Under the pieces are notes generated by a model that searched no databases, was not told the origin of the DNA, and saw nothing but the letters and a program-made list of their open reading frames with translations. The translations under genes were made by a program, and so were the position numbers. From JBBSGA01 sp038254585 (lineage in GTDB: Bacteria; Chloroflexota; Chloroflexia; Chloroflexales; Kallotenuaceae), in the NCBI GenBank assembly GCA_038254585.1, contig JBBSGA010000079.1, positions 1 through 20,313 on the forward strand: DNA of 20,313 nucleotides. The letters run 5' to 3'. Below are positions 1 through 9,600 of this stretch, in pieces; position 1 is the first letter of the stretch, and the number at the start of each line of letters is the position of its first letter.

Positions 1-1
1 A

Positions 2-562
2 AAGCTGCTGGACGAGCGGGACATCGAGGCGCTGGTCAACGACGAGGCACAGCGGCCGGTTGCGATCTACGTGATCGAGCAGCTTCAGGTCTCGTGCGGC
101 ACACATGCGATCCCGACTGCGACGGTGCGGCTGCGCGGCCCCGAGGGCAAAGTGACGACCGACTCGGGCCAAGGAACAGGACCGGTCGACGCGGTATATC
201 AAGCCATCAATCGCGTGGTTCAACGGCCGAACGAGCTGATCGAGTTCTCGATCAACGCCATCACCGAGGGTATCGACGCCGTGGGCGAGGTAACGGTGCG
301 GATCCAGGAGACGCCGCGCAAGAATGCCAAGCCGGCCAACGGTAAAGCTGAGCGGCCGCAGATCTTCAGCGGCTACGGCGTCAACGTCGACATCATCGTC
401 GCGGCGGCGGAAGCCTACTTGGGTGCACTGAACAAGATGCTGGCGGCACAGGAAGATCGCGAGCGCATGCTGCGGGCGGCGCATGCCGCGGCCTACGAGC
501 ATGATGCGGCACTCTACTCGGTCGATCTCTTCGGCAACTCGGCCCTAGGGAAGGCGGACTAG
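2..562 (+). CDS. leuA: 2-isopropylmalate synthase, C-terminal part (5' end outside the window)
   Basis: The reading frame is open from base 2, so the gene continues upstream of the window; the GTG at 71 is internal. About 186 residues are visible. They cover the C-terminal LeuA allosteric (leucine-binding, dimerisation) domain: a SCGTHAIPTATV strand, then DSGQGTGPVDAVYQAINR, which is the typical glycine-rich loop and helix of this domain, then FSGYGVNVDIIVAAAEAYLGALN. The full enzyme condenses acetyl-CoA with 2-oxoisovalerate in the first committed step of leucine synthesis, and this domain gives feedback inhibition by leucine. A tail of about 40 residues rich in Ala, His and Arg follows the last domain helix. 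The stop is one base before the pheA start, so the two are very likely co-transcribed and translationally coupled. The catalytic TIM barrel is not visible, so LeuA rather than CimA rests on the C-terminal sequence and on the separate cimA downstream. Confidence 0.93.
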   Translation, partial: KLLDERDIEALVNDEAQRPVAIYVIEQLQVSCGTHAIPTATVRLRGPEGKVTTDSGQGTGPVDAVYQAINRVVQRPNELIEFSINAITEGIDAVGEVTVRIQETPRKNAKPANGKAERPQIFSGYGVNVDIIVAAAEAYLGALNKMLAAQEDRERMLRAAHAAAYEHDAALYSVDLFGNSALGKAD

Positions 563-563
563 C

Positions 564-1439
564 GTGCCCATTGGGAGGATCGCCTATCTGGGACCCGCCG
601 GTACGTGGAGCGAGACGGCGGCGCTGCTCGCCGGCGGGACGGACGCGGCTCTCGTCCCACTCACGAGCATGCCGGCGGTGGTGTCGGCAATCGAGACCGG
701 GCTGGCGGATGCAGGCATCCTGCCGGTCGAAAACTCGCTGGAGGGCGCCGTTCCGATGACGCTCGACGTGCTGATTCATGAGACCGTGCTCCAGATCGCG
801 GCCGAGGTCGTGGTGCCGATCCGCCACATGCTGGTGGCCAATCCGGGAGCCTCGCTGTCCGAGATCGCCGTCTTGCGCGCGCATCCACAGTCGCTGGGGC
901 AGTGCAGGCGCTTCGTCGAGCGGGTGCTGCCCAAAGTGACGACGGCTGCGGCGCTCAGCAACACCGCGGCGGTCGAAGATATGCTGAGCGAGCCACAGAC
1001 TGCGGCGATCACGACGCCGCGCGCGACCGAGATCTATCCGGTGCAGATCCTGGCGCACGATATCCAGGACCAGCACATGAACGAGACGCGGTTTATTGTC
1101 CTGGCCGCCAAGGATAGCCCGCCGACCGGAAACGATAAGACCTCGCTCTGCTTTTCGGTACAGCAGAACACACCCGGATCGCTGGTGAAAGCACTGCAAG
1201 AGTTCGCAGCAAAGGGCATCAATCTCGCCAAGCTCGAATCGCGCCCGGCACGCGAGCGCCTGGGCCAATATATTTTCCTGTGCGACCTGGAAGGACACCG
1301 CGAGGAGCCGCGCGTCGCCGAGGCGCTTCAACAGATCGGCGGCCAGGCCGATTGGCTCAAGGTTTTCGGCTCGTATCCCGTGTGGAATGGGCCGCGACGT
1401 GGCAGCCGGGCCAACTCGTCGAATGAATCCGGCGTCTGA
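564..1439 (+). CDS. pheA: prephenate dehydratase (monofunctional, with ACT domain)
   Basis: This enzyme converts prephenate to phenylpyruvate in phenylalanine synthesis, in the cytoplasm. The 291-residue product opens with IAYLGPAGTWSETAA (about 6-20), the N-terminal signature of the PDT domain. It carries PVENSLEGAVPMTLD (54-68) and the catalytic TRF triad at 175-177. A C-terminal ACT domain begins near 193 (SLCFSVQQNTPGSLVKAL) and holds ESRP at 225-228, the phenylalanine-binding motif, followed by YIFLCDLEGH. Length matches monofunctional bacterial prephenate dehydratases; there is no chorismate mutase domain. The GTG start is preceded by AGGGAAGG at 547-554, nine bases upstream, and lies one base after the leuA stop. 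The odd point is its place between leuA and cimA. The ACT domain implies feedback by phenylalanine at the protein level. Confidence 0.95.
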   Translation: MPIGRIAYLGPAGTWSETAALLAGGTDAALVPLTSMPAVVSAIETGLADAGILPVENSLEGAVPMTLDVLIHETVLQIAAEVVVPIRHMLVANPGASLSEIAVLRAHPQSLGQCRRFVERVLPKVTTAAALSNTAAVEDMLSEPQTAAITTPRATEIYPVQILAHDIQDQHMNETRFIVLAAKDSPPTGNDKTSLCFSVQQNTPGSLVKALQEFAAKGINLAKLESRPARERLGQYIFLCDLEGHREEPRVAEALQQIGGQADWLKVFGSYPVWNGPRRGSRANSSNESGV

Positions 1440-1553
1440 TGCTCGAAACGGGCTGAAGCGCGTGGAGATCGCCCAAGAACCAGCTCGCCAGATGGAAGCT
1501 GATGGTCGCCAGGTACCGTCCCGATGGCCGGCAGCAAACAAGGGGCTAATTTT

Positions 1554-3128
1554 ATGACGCTACAACTTTACGATACGACCCTCCGAGATGGTACCCAGCG
1601 CGAGGGTATGGCGCTCTCGGCCGCGGATAAGCTGAGGATCGCGCATGAGCTCGATGCCTTCGGCGTTCCTTTCGTCGAAGGCGGCTGGCCGGGCTCGAAT
1701 CCGAAGGATGTCGAATTTTTCCGGCTCGCACGAGACGAGCATTGGCAGCAGACCACGATCGCAGCCTTCGGCTCCACGCGGCGCGCCGGATCGCGCGTCG
1801 AGGATGATGCCAACATCCGTGCGCTGATCGAGGCGGAAACGCAGGTTGTCACGATCGTCGGCAAGTCGTGGACGCTGCACGTCAAGGCAGTCCTGGAGAC
1901 GACACTCGACGAAAACCTGCGCATGATCGGCGAGAGCGTCGCCTACTTGCGTTCGCAGGGCCGGCGTGTTTTCTATGATGCGGAGCATTTCTTCGACGGC
2001 TACCGGGCAGATCGCGACTACGCATTGAAAACGGTGCAGGCTGCGGCGGCGGCGGGCGCGGAATGCGTGATTCTCTGCGACACGAACGGCGGCGCGCTGC
2101 CCGGCTTCGTAAGCGAGGTCGTCCGCGACGTGCGTGGAGTCGTCGACGTCCCACTGGGGATCCATACCCATAACGACGGCGAGCTCGCCGTCGCGAATAC
2201 GCTCGCCGGGGTCGAGGCAGGCGCGACCCAGGTACAGGGGACGATCAACGGCTACGGTGAGCGCTGCGGCAATGCCAATCTCGTCTCGATCATCGCCAAC
2301 CTGCAGCTCAAGCTCGGCAAGCGCGTCGTGAGCGACGAGCAGCTGGCGCGCCTGAGCGAGCTTTCGCACGTCGTGGCCGAAGTTGCCAACCTCAATCCTG
2401 ACGAGCACGCACCGTTTGTCGGACGCTCGGCCTTCGCGCACAAAGGCGGAATCCACGTGGCGGCCGTGGCCAAGGTCGAGTCGAGCTACCAGCATATCGA
2501 TCCGGCGCTGGTGGGCAATCAACGCCGCGTTGTCGTATCGGAGCTCGCGGGGCGCGGTAACGTGCGGCTGCGGGCCGAGGAGCTCGGGCTTACACTGAAC
2601 GGCAACGAGCGCAAGGTGCTGGAAGAGGTCAAGCAGCGCGAAAGCGTGGGCTTCCAGTACGAGGCCGCCGAGGGTTCGTTCGAGCTCCTGGTGCGCCGCT
2701 CGCTCCCGGACTACCAGCCACCTTTCGAGCTCCTAGACGTGCTGGTCGTCGTCGAGCAGCGTGAGGAACGGCCGATGCTGGCCGAGGCGACGGTCAAGCT
2801 CCGTATCGGAGGCGAGGTCGTACATACAGTGGCCGACGGGAGCGGGCCGGTGAATGCGCTCGACCGCGCGATGCGCAAGGCACTGCTGCCGGCGTATCCC
2901 GAGCTTGAGTCGGTTCACCTGGTAGACTACAAGGTGCGCATTTTGGATGAGCAGTCGGCCACGGCGGCGACGACACGCGTGCTGATCGAAGCCGCCGACG
3001 GCGAGAGCCGCTGGTCGACCGTCGGCTGCGCGCAGAATATCATCGAGGCCTCCTGGCAGGCTCTCACGGACTCCCTGGAGCTGCCGCTCCTGCGCCAGCA
3101 GGCCGAGCGGACGGCGATGAACGTATAG
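1554..3128 (+). CDS. cimA: (R)-citramalate synthase
   Basis: It condenses pyruvate with acetyl-CoA to (R)-citramalate, the entry to the threonine-independent route to 2-oxobutyrate and isoleucine. The 524-residue product has the alpha-isopropylmalate/homocitrate synthase barrel: LYDTTLRDGTQREG at 5-18, VEGGWPGSNPKD at 41-52, the metal-binding HTHND at 204-208 and NGYGERCGN at 232-240. A LeuA-type regulatory domain occupies about the last 150 residues. The GGWPGSNPKD segment after the first motif is typical of the CimA subfamily (TIGR00977 type) rather than LeuA. I chose ATG 1554 because AGGGG at 1541-1545 lies eight bases upstream and the protein then begins right at the conserved TLQLYDTTLRDG; an in-frame ATG at 1524 would add ten residues without homology. 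It lies 114 bases after pheA and 18 bases before leuC. Its product should be processed by the adjacent LeuCD and LeuB. Confidence 0.92.
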   Translation: MTLQLYDTTLRDGTQREGMALSAADKLRIAHELDAFGVPFVEGGWPGSNPKDVEFFRLARDEHWQQTTIAAFGSTRRAGSRVEDDANIRALIEAETQVVTIVGKSWTLHVKAVLETTLDENLRMIGESVAYLRSQGRRVFYDAEHFFDGYRADRDYALKTVQAAAAAGAECVILCDTNGGALPGFVSEVVRDVRGVVDVPLGIHTHNDGELAVANTLAGVEAGATQVQGTINGYGERCGNANLVSIIANLQLKLGKRVVSDEQLARLSELSHVVAEVANLNPDEHAPFVGRSAFAHKGGIHVAAVAKVESSYQHIDPALVGNQRRVVVSELAGRGNVRLRAEELGLTLNGNERKVLEEVKQRESVGFQYEAAEGSFELLVRRSLPDYQPPFELLDVLVVVEQREERPMLAEATVKLRIGGEVVHTVADGSGPVNALDRAMRKALLPAYPELESVHLVDYKVRILDEQSATAATTRVLIEAADGESRWSTVGCAQNIIEASWQALTDSLELPLLRQQAERTAMNV

Positions 3129-3146
3129 CAATTAGGATGAAGGAAT

Positions 3147-4564
<1,418 letters not shown>

Positions 4565-4565
<1 letters not shown>

Positions 4566-5173
4566 TGGAGCCGGTTACGACCTTCACCGCTAAATGTGCG
4601 GCGCTGCCGCAGGCCGACATCGATACCGACCAGATCGTGCCCGCGCGCTATTTGAAAGTGACCGACAAAGATGGGCTGCGGGATGCGCTCTTCGCCGACT
4701 GGCGCGTCGACAAGGATGGCCAGCCGCGGCCCGACTTTGTCCTGAATCGGCCGGAGACGGCGGGCGCCGAGATCCTGATCGGAGGCAATAACTTCGGCTG
4801 CGGGAGCTCGCGCGAGCATGCGCCATGGGCGCTCCAGGCCGCAGGCTTCAAGGCGATCATCTCGACCTACTTCGCCGACATCTTCTCGAACAACGCGCTC
4901 AAGAACGGCCTCCTGCCGATCAAGGTCGACGAGGAGACGTACTACCAGCTTGTCAGCCTGTGCCAGGAAGAGCCTGAGACGCGGGTGACGGTGGACCTCG
5001 AAAAGCAGATCGTCACGCTGCCCGAGGGCCAGCAGCTGAAGTTTCCGATCGATGCGTTTGCTCGGCACTGCCTGCTCAACGGCGTCGACCAGATGGGCTT
5101 TCTCATGAGCCAGTCGGAGGCGATCGAGGCCTACGAGGCGAGCCATCCTGCGCGCGTGCGCACAACGGGGTGA
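4565..5173 (+). CDS. leuD: 3-isopropylmalate dehydratase small subunit
   Basis: LeuD is the swivel-domain partner of LeuC. The product has 202 residues, the usual size for the bacterial small subunit. It contains LPQADIDTDQIVPARYL near 14-30 and the hallmark NNFGCGSSREHAPWAL motif, followed by FADIFSNNALKNGLLPI. The ATG at 4565 overlaps the leuC TAA by one base, and an open frame further upstream lies inside leuC and is not used. Together with LeuC it should serve both the leucine branch (from LeuA) and the citramalate branch (from CimA), because only one isomerase is encoded in the operon. Confidence 0.96.
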
Positions 5174-5194
5174 GACGTGCTGCGTTAGAAGGTC

Positions 5195-5222
5195 ATCACG
5201 CATCATGTAGCACGCGTCAATC
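5195..5222 (+). repeat. degenerate tandem heptamer tract in the leuD-leuB gap
   Basis: Four consecutive seven-base units can be read here, starting with ATCACGC and ATCATGT and ending with degenerate copies; the consensus is ATCACGC. A second tract with the same period and consensus lies at 17558-17585. Over the best 23-base alignment the two share 19 bases, including an exact 12-base run TCACGCATCATG. Both lie between genes. I see the pattern directly; the idea that it is a dispersed genomic repeat is inference. Confidence 0.4.
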
Positions 5223-5321
5223 CATGGTATGATTGGCCGCAGCATGTCCCGGCGTCGCAGTGCAGAGCTAGAGTGCCTGCGCGACGACGTTTGACAGAGG
5301 CGCGAGGAATACCGACCAGAG

Positions 5322-6401
5322 ATGCAGGCAACTATCGCAATCCTTCCCGGCGACGGTATCGGGCCGGAAGTGACCGCCGAAGGCGTGCGAGTACTTCAGG
5401 CCATCGGCGAGCGTTTCGGGCACACGTGGGACCTCAAACAGGGAGCGATCGGCGGGAATGCGATCGACGCGACCGGCTCGCCCCTGCCGGACGAGACGGT
5501 CGAGATGTGTCTCGCCAGCAACGCCGTGCTACTGGGCGCCGTCGGCGGCCCAAAGTGGGACGACCCGCGCGCCAAGGTCCGGCCGGAAGGAGGATTGCTC
5601 GGCATCCGCAAGGCGCTCGGCGTATGGGCGAATCTGCGGCCCGTGACGATTCACCCGGCCTTGATCGACGCATCGCCGCTGCGGCCGGAGCGCCTGCAGG
5701 GCGTCGACCTGATCGTCGTACGGGAGCTGACGGGCGGTCTCTACTTCGGCGATAAGCACCGCGAGCAGATCGGCGAAGGCGAGGAGCGCGTCGTCGACAG
5801 CTGTGTCTACACGACCGGCGAAGTCGCGCGCATCGTGCGGCGCGCGTGCGAAGTCGCACGTGGGCGGCGCGGCAAGCTGACCTCGGTCGACAAAGCCAAT
5901 GTGATCGAGACGAGCCGCCTGTGGCGCGAGGTTGCGATACGCGTCGTGCACGAAGAGTTTCCGGAGATCACGCTCGACCACATGCTGGTCGACGCGGCGG
6001 CGATGCATCTGCTGCGGCGTCCGGCGGACTTCGACGTGATCGTCACCGAGAATATGTTCGGCGATATTCTGTCGGACGAAACGTCGATGCTGGCGGGCTC
6101 GCTGGGAATGCTGCCCTCTGCATCCCTGGGCGACGGGCCGCGCGGCCTCTACGAGCCGATCCACGGGTCGGCCCCCGATATCGCAGGGCGTGGAGTAGCC
6201 AATCCGCTGGGCACGATCGCCAGTGTCGCGATGCTCTTACGCCACTCGCTCGGTCTCGAGGCCGAGGCCCGGGCCGTGGAGACCGCGATCGTCTCGGTCG
6301 TCAACGACGGAATCGTCACACCCGATCTAGCGCGGCCCGGCCAGTCGCCCCGCTCGACCACGGAAGTAGGGGCGGCGGTTGTGGCGGCGCTCGCGCACTA
6401 G
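5322..6401 (+). CDS. leuB: 3-isopropylmalate dehydrogenase
   Basis: LeuB oxidises and decarboxylates 3-isopropylmalate with NAD+ to 2-oxoisocaproate, and may also act on 3-methylmalate from the citramalate branch. The 359-residue product shows the full isocitrate/isopropylmalate dehydrogenase set: ILPGDGIGPEV at 7-17, substrate arginines near 96, 106 and 135, RELTGGLYFG with catalytic Tyr141, DKANV with catalytic Lys191, and metal-binding aspartates at about 224, 248 and 252 (VTENMFGDILSDETSML). The NAD-binding loop is GLYEPIHGSAPDIAGRG near 275-291. ATG 5322 begins exactly at the conserved N-terminus; the purine run GAGGA at 5304-5308 is rather far upstream, so the ribosome site is weak. A 148-base gap separates it from leuD, larger than elsewhere in the operon, so an extra promoter is possible, but I found no convincing one. 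Confidence 0.96.
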   Translation: MQATIAILPGDGIGPEVTAEGVRVLQAIGERFGHTWDLKQGAIGGNAIDATGSPLPDETVEMCLASNAVLLGAVGGPKWDDPRAKVRPEGGLLGIRKALGVWANLRPVTIHPALIDASPLRPERLQGVDLIVVRELTGGLYFGDKHREQIGEGEERVVDSCVYTTGEVARIVRRACEVARGRRGKLTSVDKANVIETSRLWREVAIRVVHEEFPEITLDHMLVDAAAMHLLRRPADFDVIVTENMFGDILSDETSMLAGSLGMLPSASLGDGPRGLYEPIHGSAPDIAGRGVANPLGTIASVAMLLRHSLGLEAEARAVETAIVSVVNDGIVTPDLARPGQSPRSTTEVGAAVVAALAH

Positions 6402-6419
6402 TTTTTGCTAGATTGCCAC

Positions 6420-6448
6420 TTGCCGATCAAGGCTGTGCCAGGTACAAT
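6420..6448 (+). promoter_or_regulatory. sigma70-type promoter for gltB
   Basis: TTGCCG at 6420-6425 (4 of 6 to the -35 consensus) and TACAAT at 6443-6448 (5 of 6 to the -10 consensus) are separated by exactly 17 bases. Transcription would begin near 6455, about 210 bases before the gltB start codon and just before the first helix of the structured leader. It lies 18 bases after the leuB stop. This is pattern matching only. Confidence 0.5.
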
Positions 6449-6454
6449 TGAACC

Positions 6455-6661
6455 GGCGATGGACGCTCACTCGCTTCGATGATCGAAGCATTTGGTGGGC
6501 GTTTTGCGTTTCTGTTGGATGGCAAAGAAGGCGTCCATTCGAGCCGACGGCGGTCTCCTGTAACGTAAGCAATCAGCCAAGATCATGACCAATCCATCAA
6601 CAAGCAGCTGTCGCGGTACATGTGCAGTGCGAAAGCTGATGGCTGAACGCTTCGAAGGAGG
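6455..6661 (+). promoter_or_regulatory. structured 5' leader of gltB, possible attenuator or riboswitch-like element
   Basis: Several nested helices can be drawn. ATGGACGC (6459-6466) pairs perfectly with GCGTCCAT (6531-6538). Inside it, GCTTCGA (6473-6479) pairs with TCGAAGC (6483-6489) around a TGA triloop. Further on, TCAGCCA (6573-6579) pairs with TGGCTGA (6640-6646), enclosing CAGCT-g-TCGC (6605-6614) against GCGA-a-AGCTG (6629-6638). An alternative helix, ACGCTCAC (6463-6470) with GTGGGCGT (6495-6502), ends in TTTT (6502-6505) and resembles an intrinsic terminator; it competes with the first helix for 6463-6466. TCGAAGC at 6483-6489 could instead pair with GCTTCGA at 6649-6655, which touches the Shine-Dalgarno AAGGAGG (6655-6661). 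A seven-codon frame, ATG 6459 to TGA 6480-6482, sits at the very start of the predicted transcript. I match it to no known riboswitch class. Confidence 0.4.
6463..6505 (+). terminator. possible intrinsic terminator between leuB and gltB
   Basis: An eight-pair stem (ACGCTCAC with GTGGGCGT, one G-U pair) encloses a smaller seven-pair hairpin and is followed by TTTT and a T-rich stretch (GTTTTGCGTTTCTGTT). It could end the leu operon transcript, or act as an attenuator for gltB if the promoter at 6420-6448 is real. The short T-run keeps confidence low. Confidence 0.4.
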
Positions 6662-6666
6662 CGCGT

Positions 6667-9600
6667 ATGTATAACGCACCTTGGGGACCAGTCGGGCTAT
6701 ATGATCCGCGTTATGAACATGACGCGTGTGGCATAGGCTTCGTCGCGCGCACCGATGGCGCGCACAACCATGAAGTTCTCAAGCTCGCCCTGGGCGCACT
6801 CTGCAATCTCGAGCACCGTGGTGGAACCGACGCGGACGGCAAGAGCGGTGATGGCGCAGGAATCCTTACCCAGCTGCCGTTCGATCTGCTGGCCGCAGAG
6901 CTCCGCGAGCTCGGCTTAGCTGTTCCGCCCAAGGGCGACCTCGGCCTCGCACAGTGCTTCCTGCCGATCGACGTCGGCCAGGGACAGGCCGCTCGGCGCC
7001 TGATCGAGGATACGCTGGCAAGGGCCGGCATCACCCTGTTGCGCTGGCGCGCGGTGCCGACCAATAACGCGGCGCTGGGAGCGCGGGCACTGGCGACCAA
7101 GCCGGCCCTCTGGCAGGCGGTGGTAGCGCGTCCCGAGTCGATCCCGGCCGGCGACGCCTGGGAACGTGCGCTCTATCTGGCGCGCCGCGACGTTCGGCGC
7201 GCCGCGGGCGAGCACACGCTCGTCGTCTACCTGCCTTCCTTCTCTTCGCGGACGGTCGTCTACAAGGGCTTGATGGCCGGCCACCAGCTCAGCAACTTCT
7301 ACCTCGACCTGCAGAATCCGCTCTACCGCACGACGCTCGCGGTCTTTCACCAGCGTTTCTCGACGAATACCATGCCGACGTGGGAGCTCGCACAGCCCTT
7401 CCGCCTCGTGAGCCACAATGGCGAGATTAACACGCTTGCCGGCAACGTGGCGGCGATCAAGGCACGCGAGCCGCTCTTCGACGCGCCGGAGTGGGGCGAT
7501 GCCGTGGCACGGGTGCGGGGCGCGATCGATGCTTACGGCAGCGACTCGGCCAAGCTCGACAACGTTCTGGAGCTCCTGGTGCGCTCGGGCCGCGACGTGC
7601 GCCACGCGCTGGCGATGATGGTGCCCGAGGCCTGGGAAGCCATGAACGACATCGATCCGGATCTTCGCGCCTTCTATCGCTACCATGCCAGCCTTCTTTC
7701 GCCGTGGGATGGCCCCGCGGCGCTCTGCTTCTCAGACGGGCGGCTAGTCGGAACTGCGCTCGACCGGAATGGGCTGCGGCCTGCACGCTTCCTCTTCACC
7801 GACGACGGGCTGGTCATCTGTGGCTCCGAGGCGGGAGCCGTGTCGATCGACGACCGGCGGATCGTGCGCAAGGGGCGGCTCGGTCCCGGCGAAATGCTGG
7901 TCGTCGACACGGCCAGCGGCGAGGTTTTCGAGAATGGAGCGATCAAGCGCGACTTGGCGGCACGCGCACCCTACGGCAAGTGGCTCGAAGAGTATGCCCG
8001 GACGCTGGATGTGCCGGCCGCGGAGCCGGAGCCGGCGCTCAACGGCAAGCTGATCCCTTTCCAGGCGCTGTACGGCTATACCGCCGAGGACGTCCAGGTC
8101 ATCCTCAAGCCGATGGCACGCACAGGCCATGAGCCGGTGGGCTCGATGGGTGACGACACCCCGGTGGGCCCGCTGACGCAGGTCGGACGGCCGCTCTACC
8201 CCTACCTGCGGCAATCGTTCGCGCAGGTGACAAACCCACCGATCGATCCACTGCGCGAGCAGCTGGTTATGTCGGTGCGCATGCGGCTGGGCCGCCGCGG
8301 CAACATTCTCGCGGAGCGCGCCGAACATGCGCATCTCCTGGAGATCCACAGCCCGATCCTGCTCGCCCATGAGCTGCGGGCTCTCAGCTCGCATCCTGAG
8401 TTTCCGGGCAAGACGCTATGCGCTGTCTGGAAGCCGGTCGAGGGCGAAGCCGGGCTGCGCTCGGCAGTGGCCAATCTCCAGCGCGCGGCGGCCGAGGCAG
8501 TCCGCGGCGGGGCGGAGATTATAGTCATCTCGGACCGGGCCGACGATCGTGCCGAGGCGCCGATCCCGGCACTGCTGGCCGTCGGCGGGGTACACCAGCA
8601 CCTGCTCCGGACAGGGCAGCGAGCTCAGTGCAGCATCGTGGTCGAGACAGGCGAGGCGCGCGACGTCCATCAGATTGCCTGTCTGATCGGCAACGGCGCA
8701 GAGGCGGTCCATCCGTTCCTGGCGCTTCAAACCGTCTGGCACCTGGCCGACGAGGAGCGACAGCGCGAGCCGATCGATTCCGAGGTTGCACAGCGTAACT
8801 ATGTCAACGCGATCGAAGAGGGTTTGCGCAAGATCATGTCGAAGATGGGCATCGCGACCCTCGACAGCTACCATGGCGCACAGCTTTTCGAAGCCGTCGG
8901 TCTGTCCGACGAGATCGTCGACGAGTGCCTGACCGGCACTGCCACGCGTCTTGGGGGCATCGGATGGGCCGACGTCGCGGAGGACGCCGCTAAGGCGCAT
9001 GCGACGGCGTGGTCGGCGGTCGACGAGCTCACGACCCTGCACCATAACGGGATCTTCAAATGGAAGAAGGACGGCGAGTATCACGCGCACCAGCCGGCGG
9101 TCGTGCATGCTATGCATGCCGCGGTTGGCCTCAAACCCTATAAAGGCGATCCCCGCGACGCTTATCGCGCCTACACAAAGCTGATCCAATCGCGCCCGCC
9201 GATGGCACCCCGCGACCTTCTACGGCCGCGAGATGGCGGGCTTGGCCACGCGGTGCCGATCGAGGAGGTCGAGCCCGTCTACGATATTCTGCGGCGCTTC
9301 TCGACCGCTGCAATGTCGCTGGGCTCGACCAGCACCGAGGCGCATTCGACGATAGCGATCGCGATGAGCCGGCTGGGCGCCTTGAGCAACTCAGGGGAAG
9401 GCGGCGAGGACCCGGCGCGCTTCGGAACCGAAAGTAACAGCACGATCAAGCAGGTGGCGTCGGCCCGGTTCGGCGTAACGCCGGCATACCTGATGTCGGC
9501 ACGCGAACTGCAGATCAAGATGGCGCAGGGCTCCAAGCCCGGCGAGGGCGGGCAGTTGCCCGGACATAAGGTCAGCGACGAGATCGCGCGGATCCGGCAT

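Noticed and set aside
393..1541. Long minus-strand open frame opposite pheA
   Set aside because: It is antisense to a clear prephenate dehydratase; its Arg/His-rich composition is typical of a GC-rich shadow frame.
1440..1553. Attenuator or riboswitch in the pheA-cimA gap
   Set aside because: Only a five-pair stem (CAGCT/AGCTG) and no T-run could be found in these 114 bases.
1560..2522. Long minus-strand open frame opposite cimA
   Set aside because: Shadow of a confident gene, with no recognisable domain.
5174..5218. Imperfect inverted repeat between leuD and leuB (GACGTGCT with AGCACGCGTC) as a terminator
   Set aside because: The stem has a bulge, the loop is long and no T-run follows; the right arm is part of the heptamer tract.
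5291..5296. Perfect -35 hexamer TTGACA just upstream of leuB
   Set aside because: No -10-like hexamer lies 16-18 bases downstream, and the position is only about 25 bases before the start codon.
6467..6679. Minus-strand open frame in the gltB upstream region
   Set aside because: No ribosome site, no protein-like motif, and it overlaps the promoter and leader structure of gltB.
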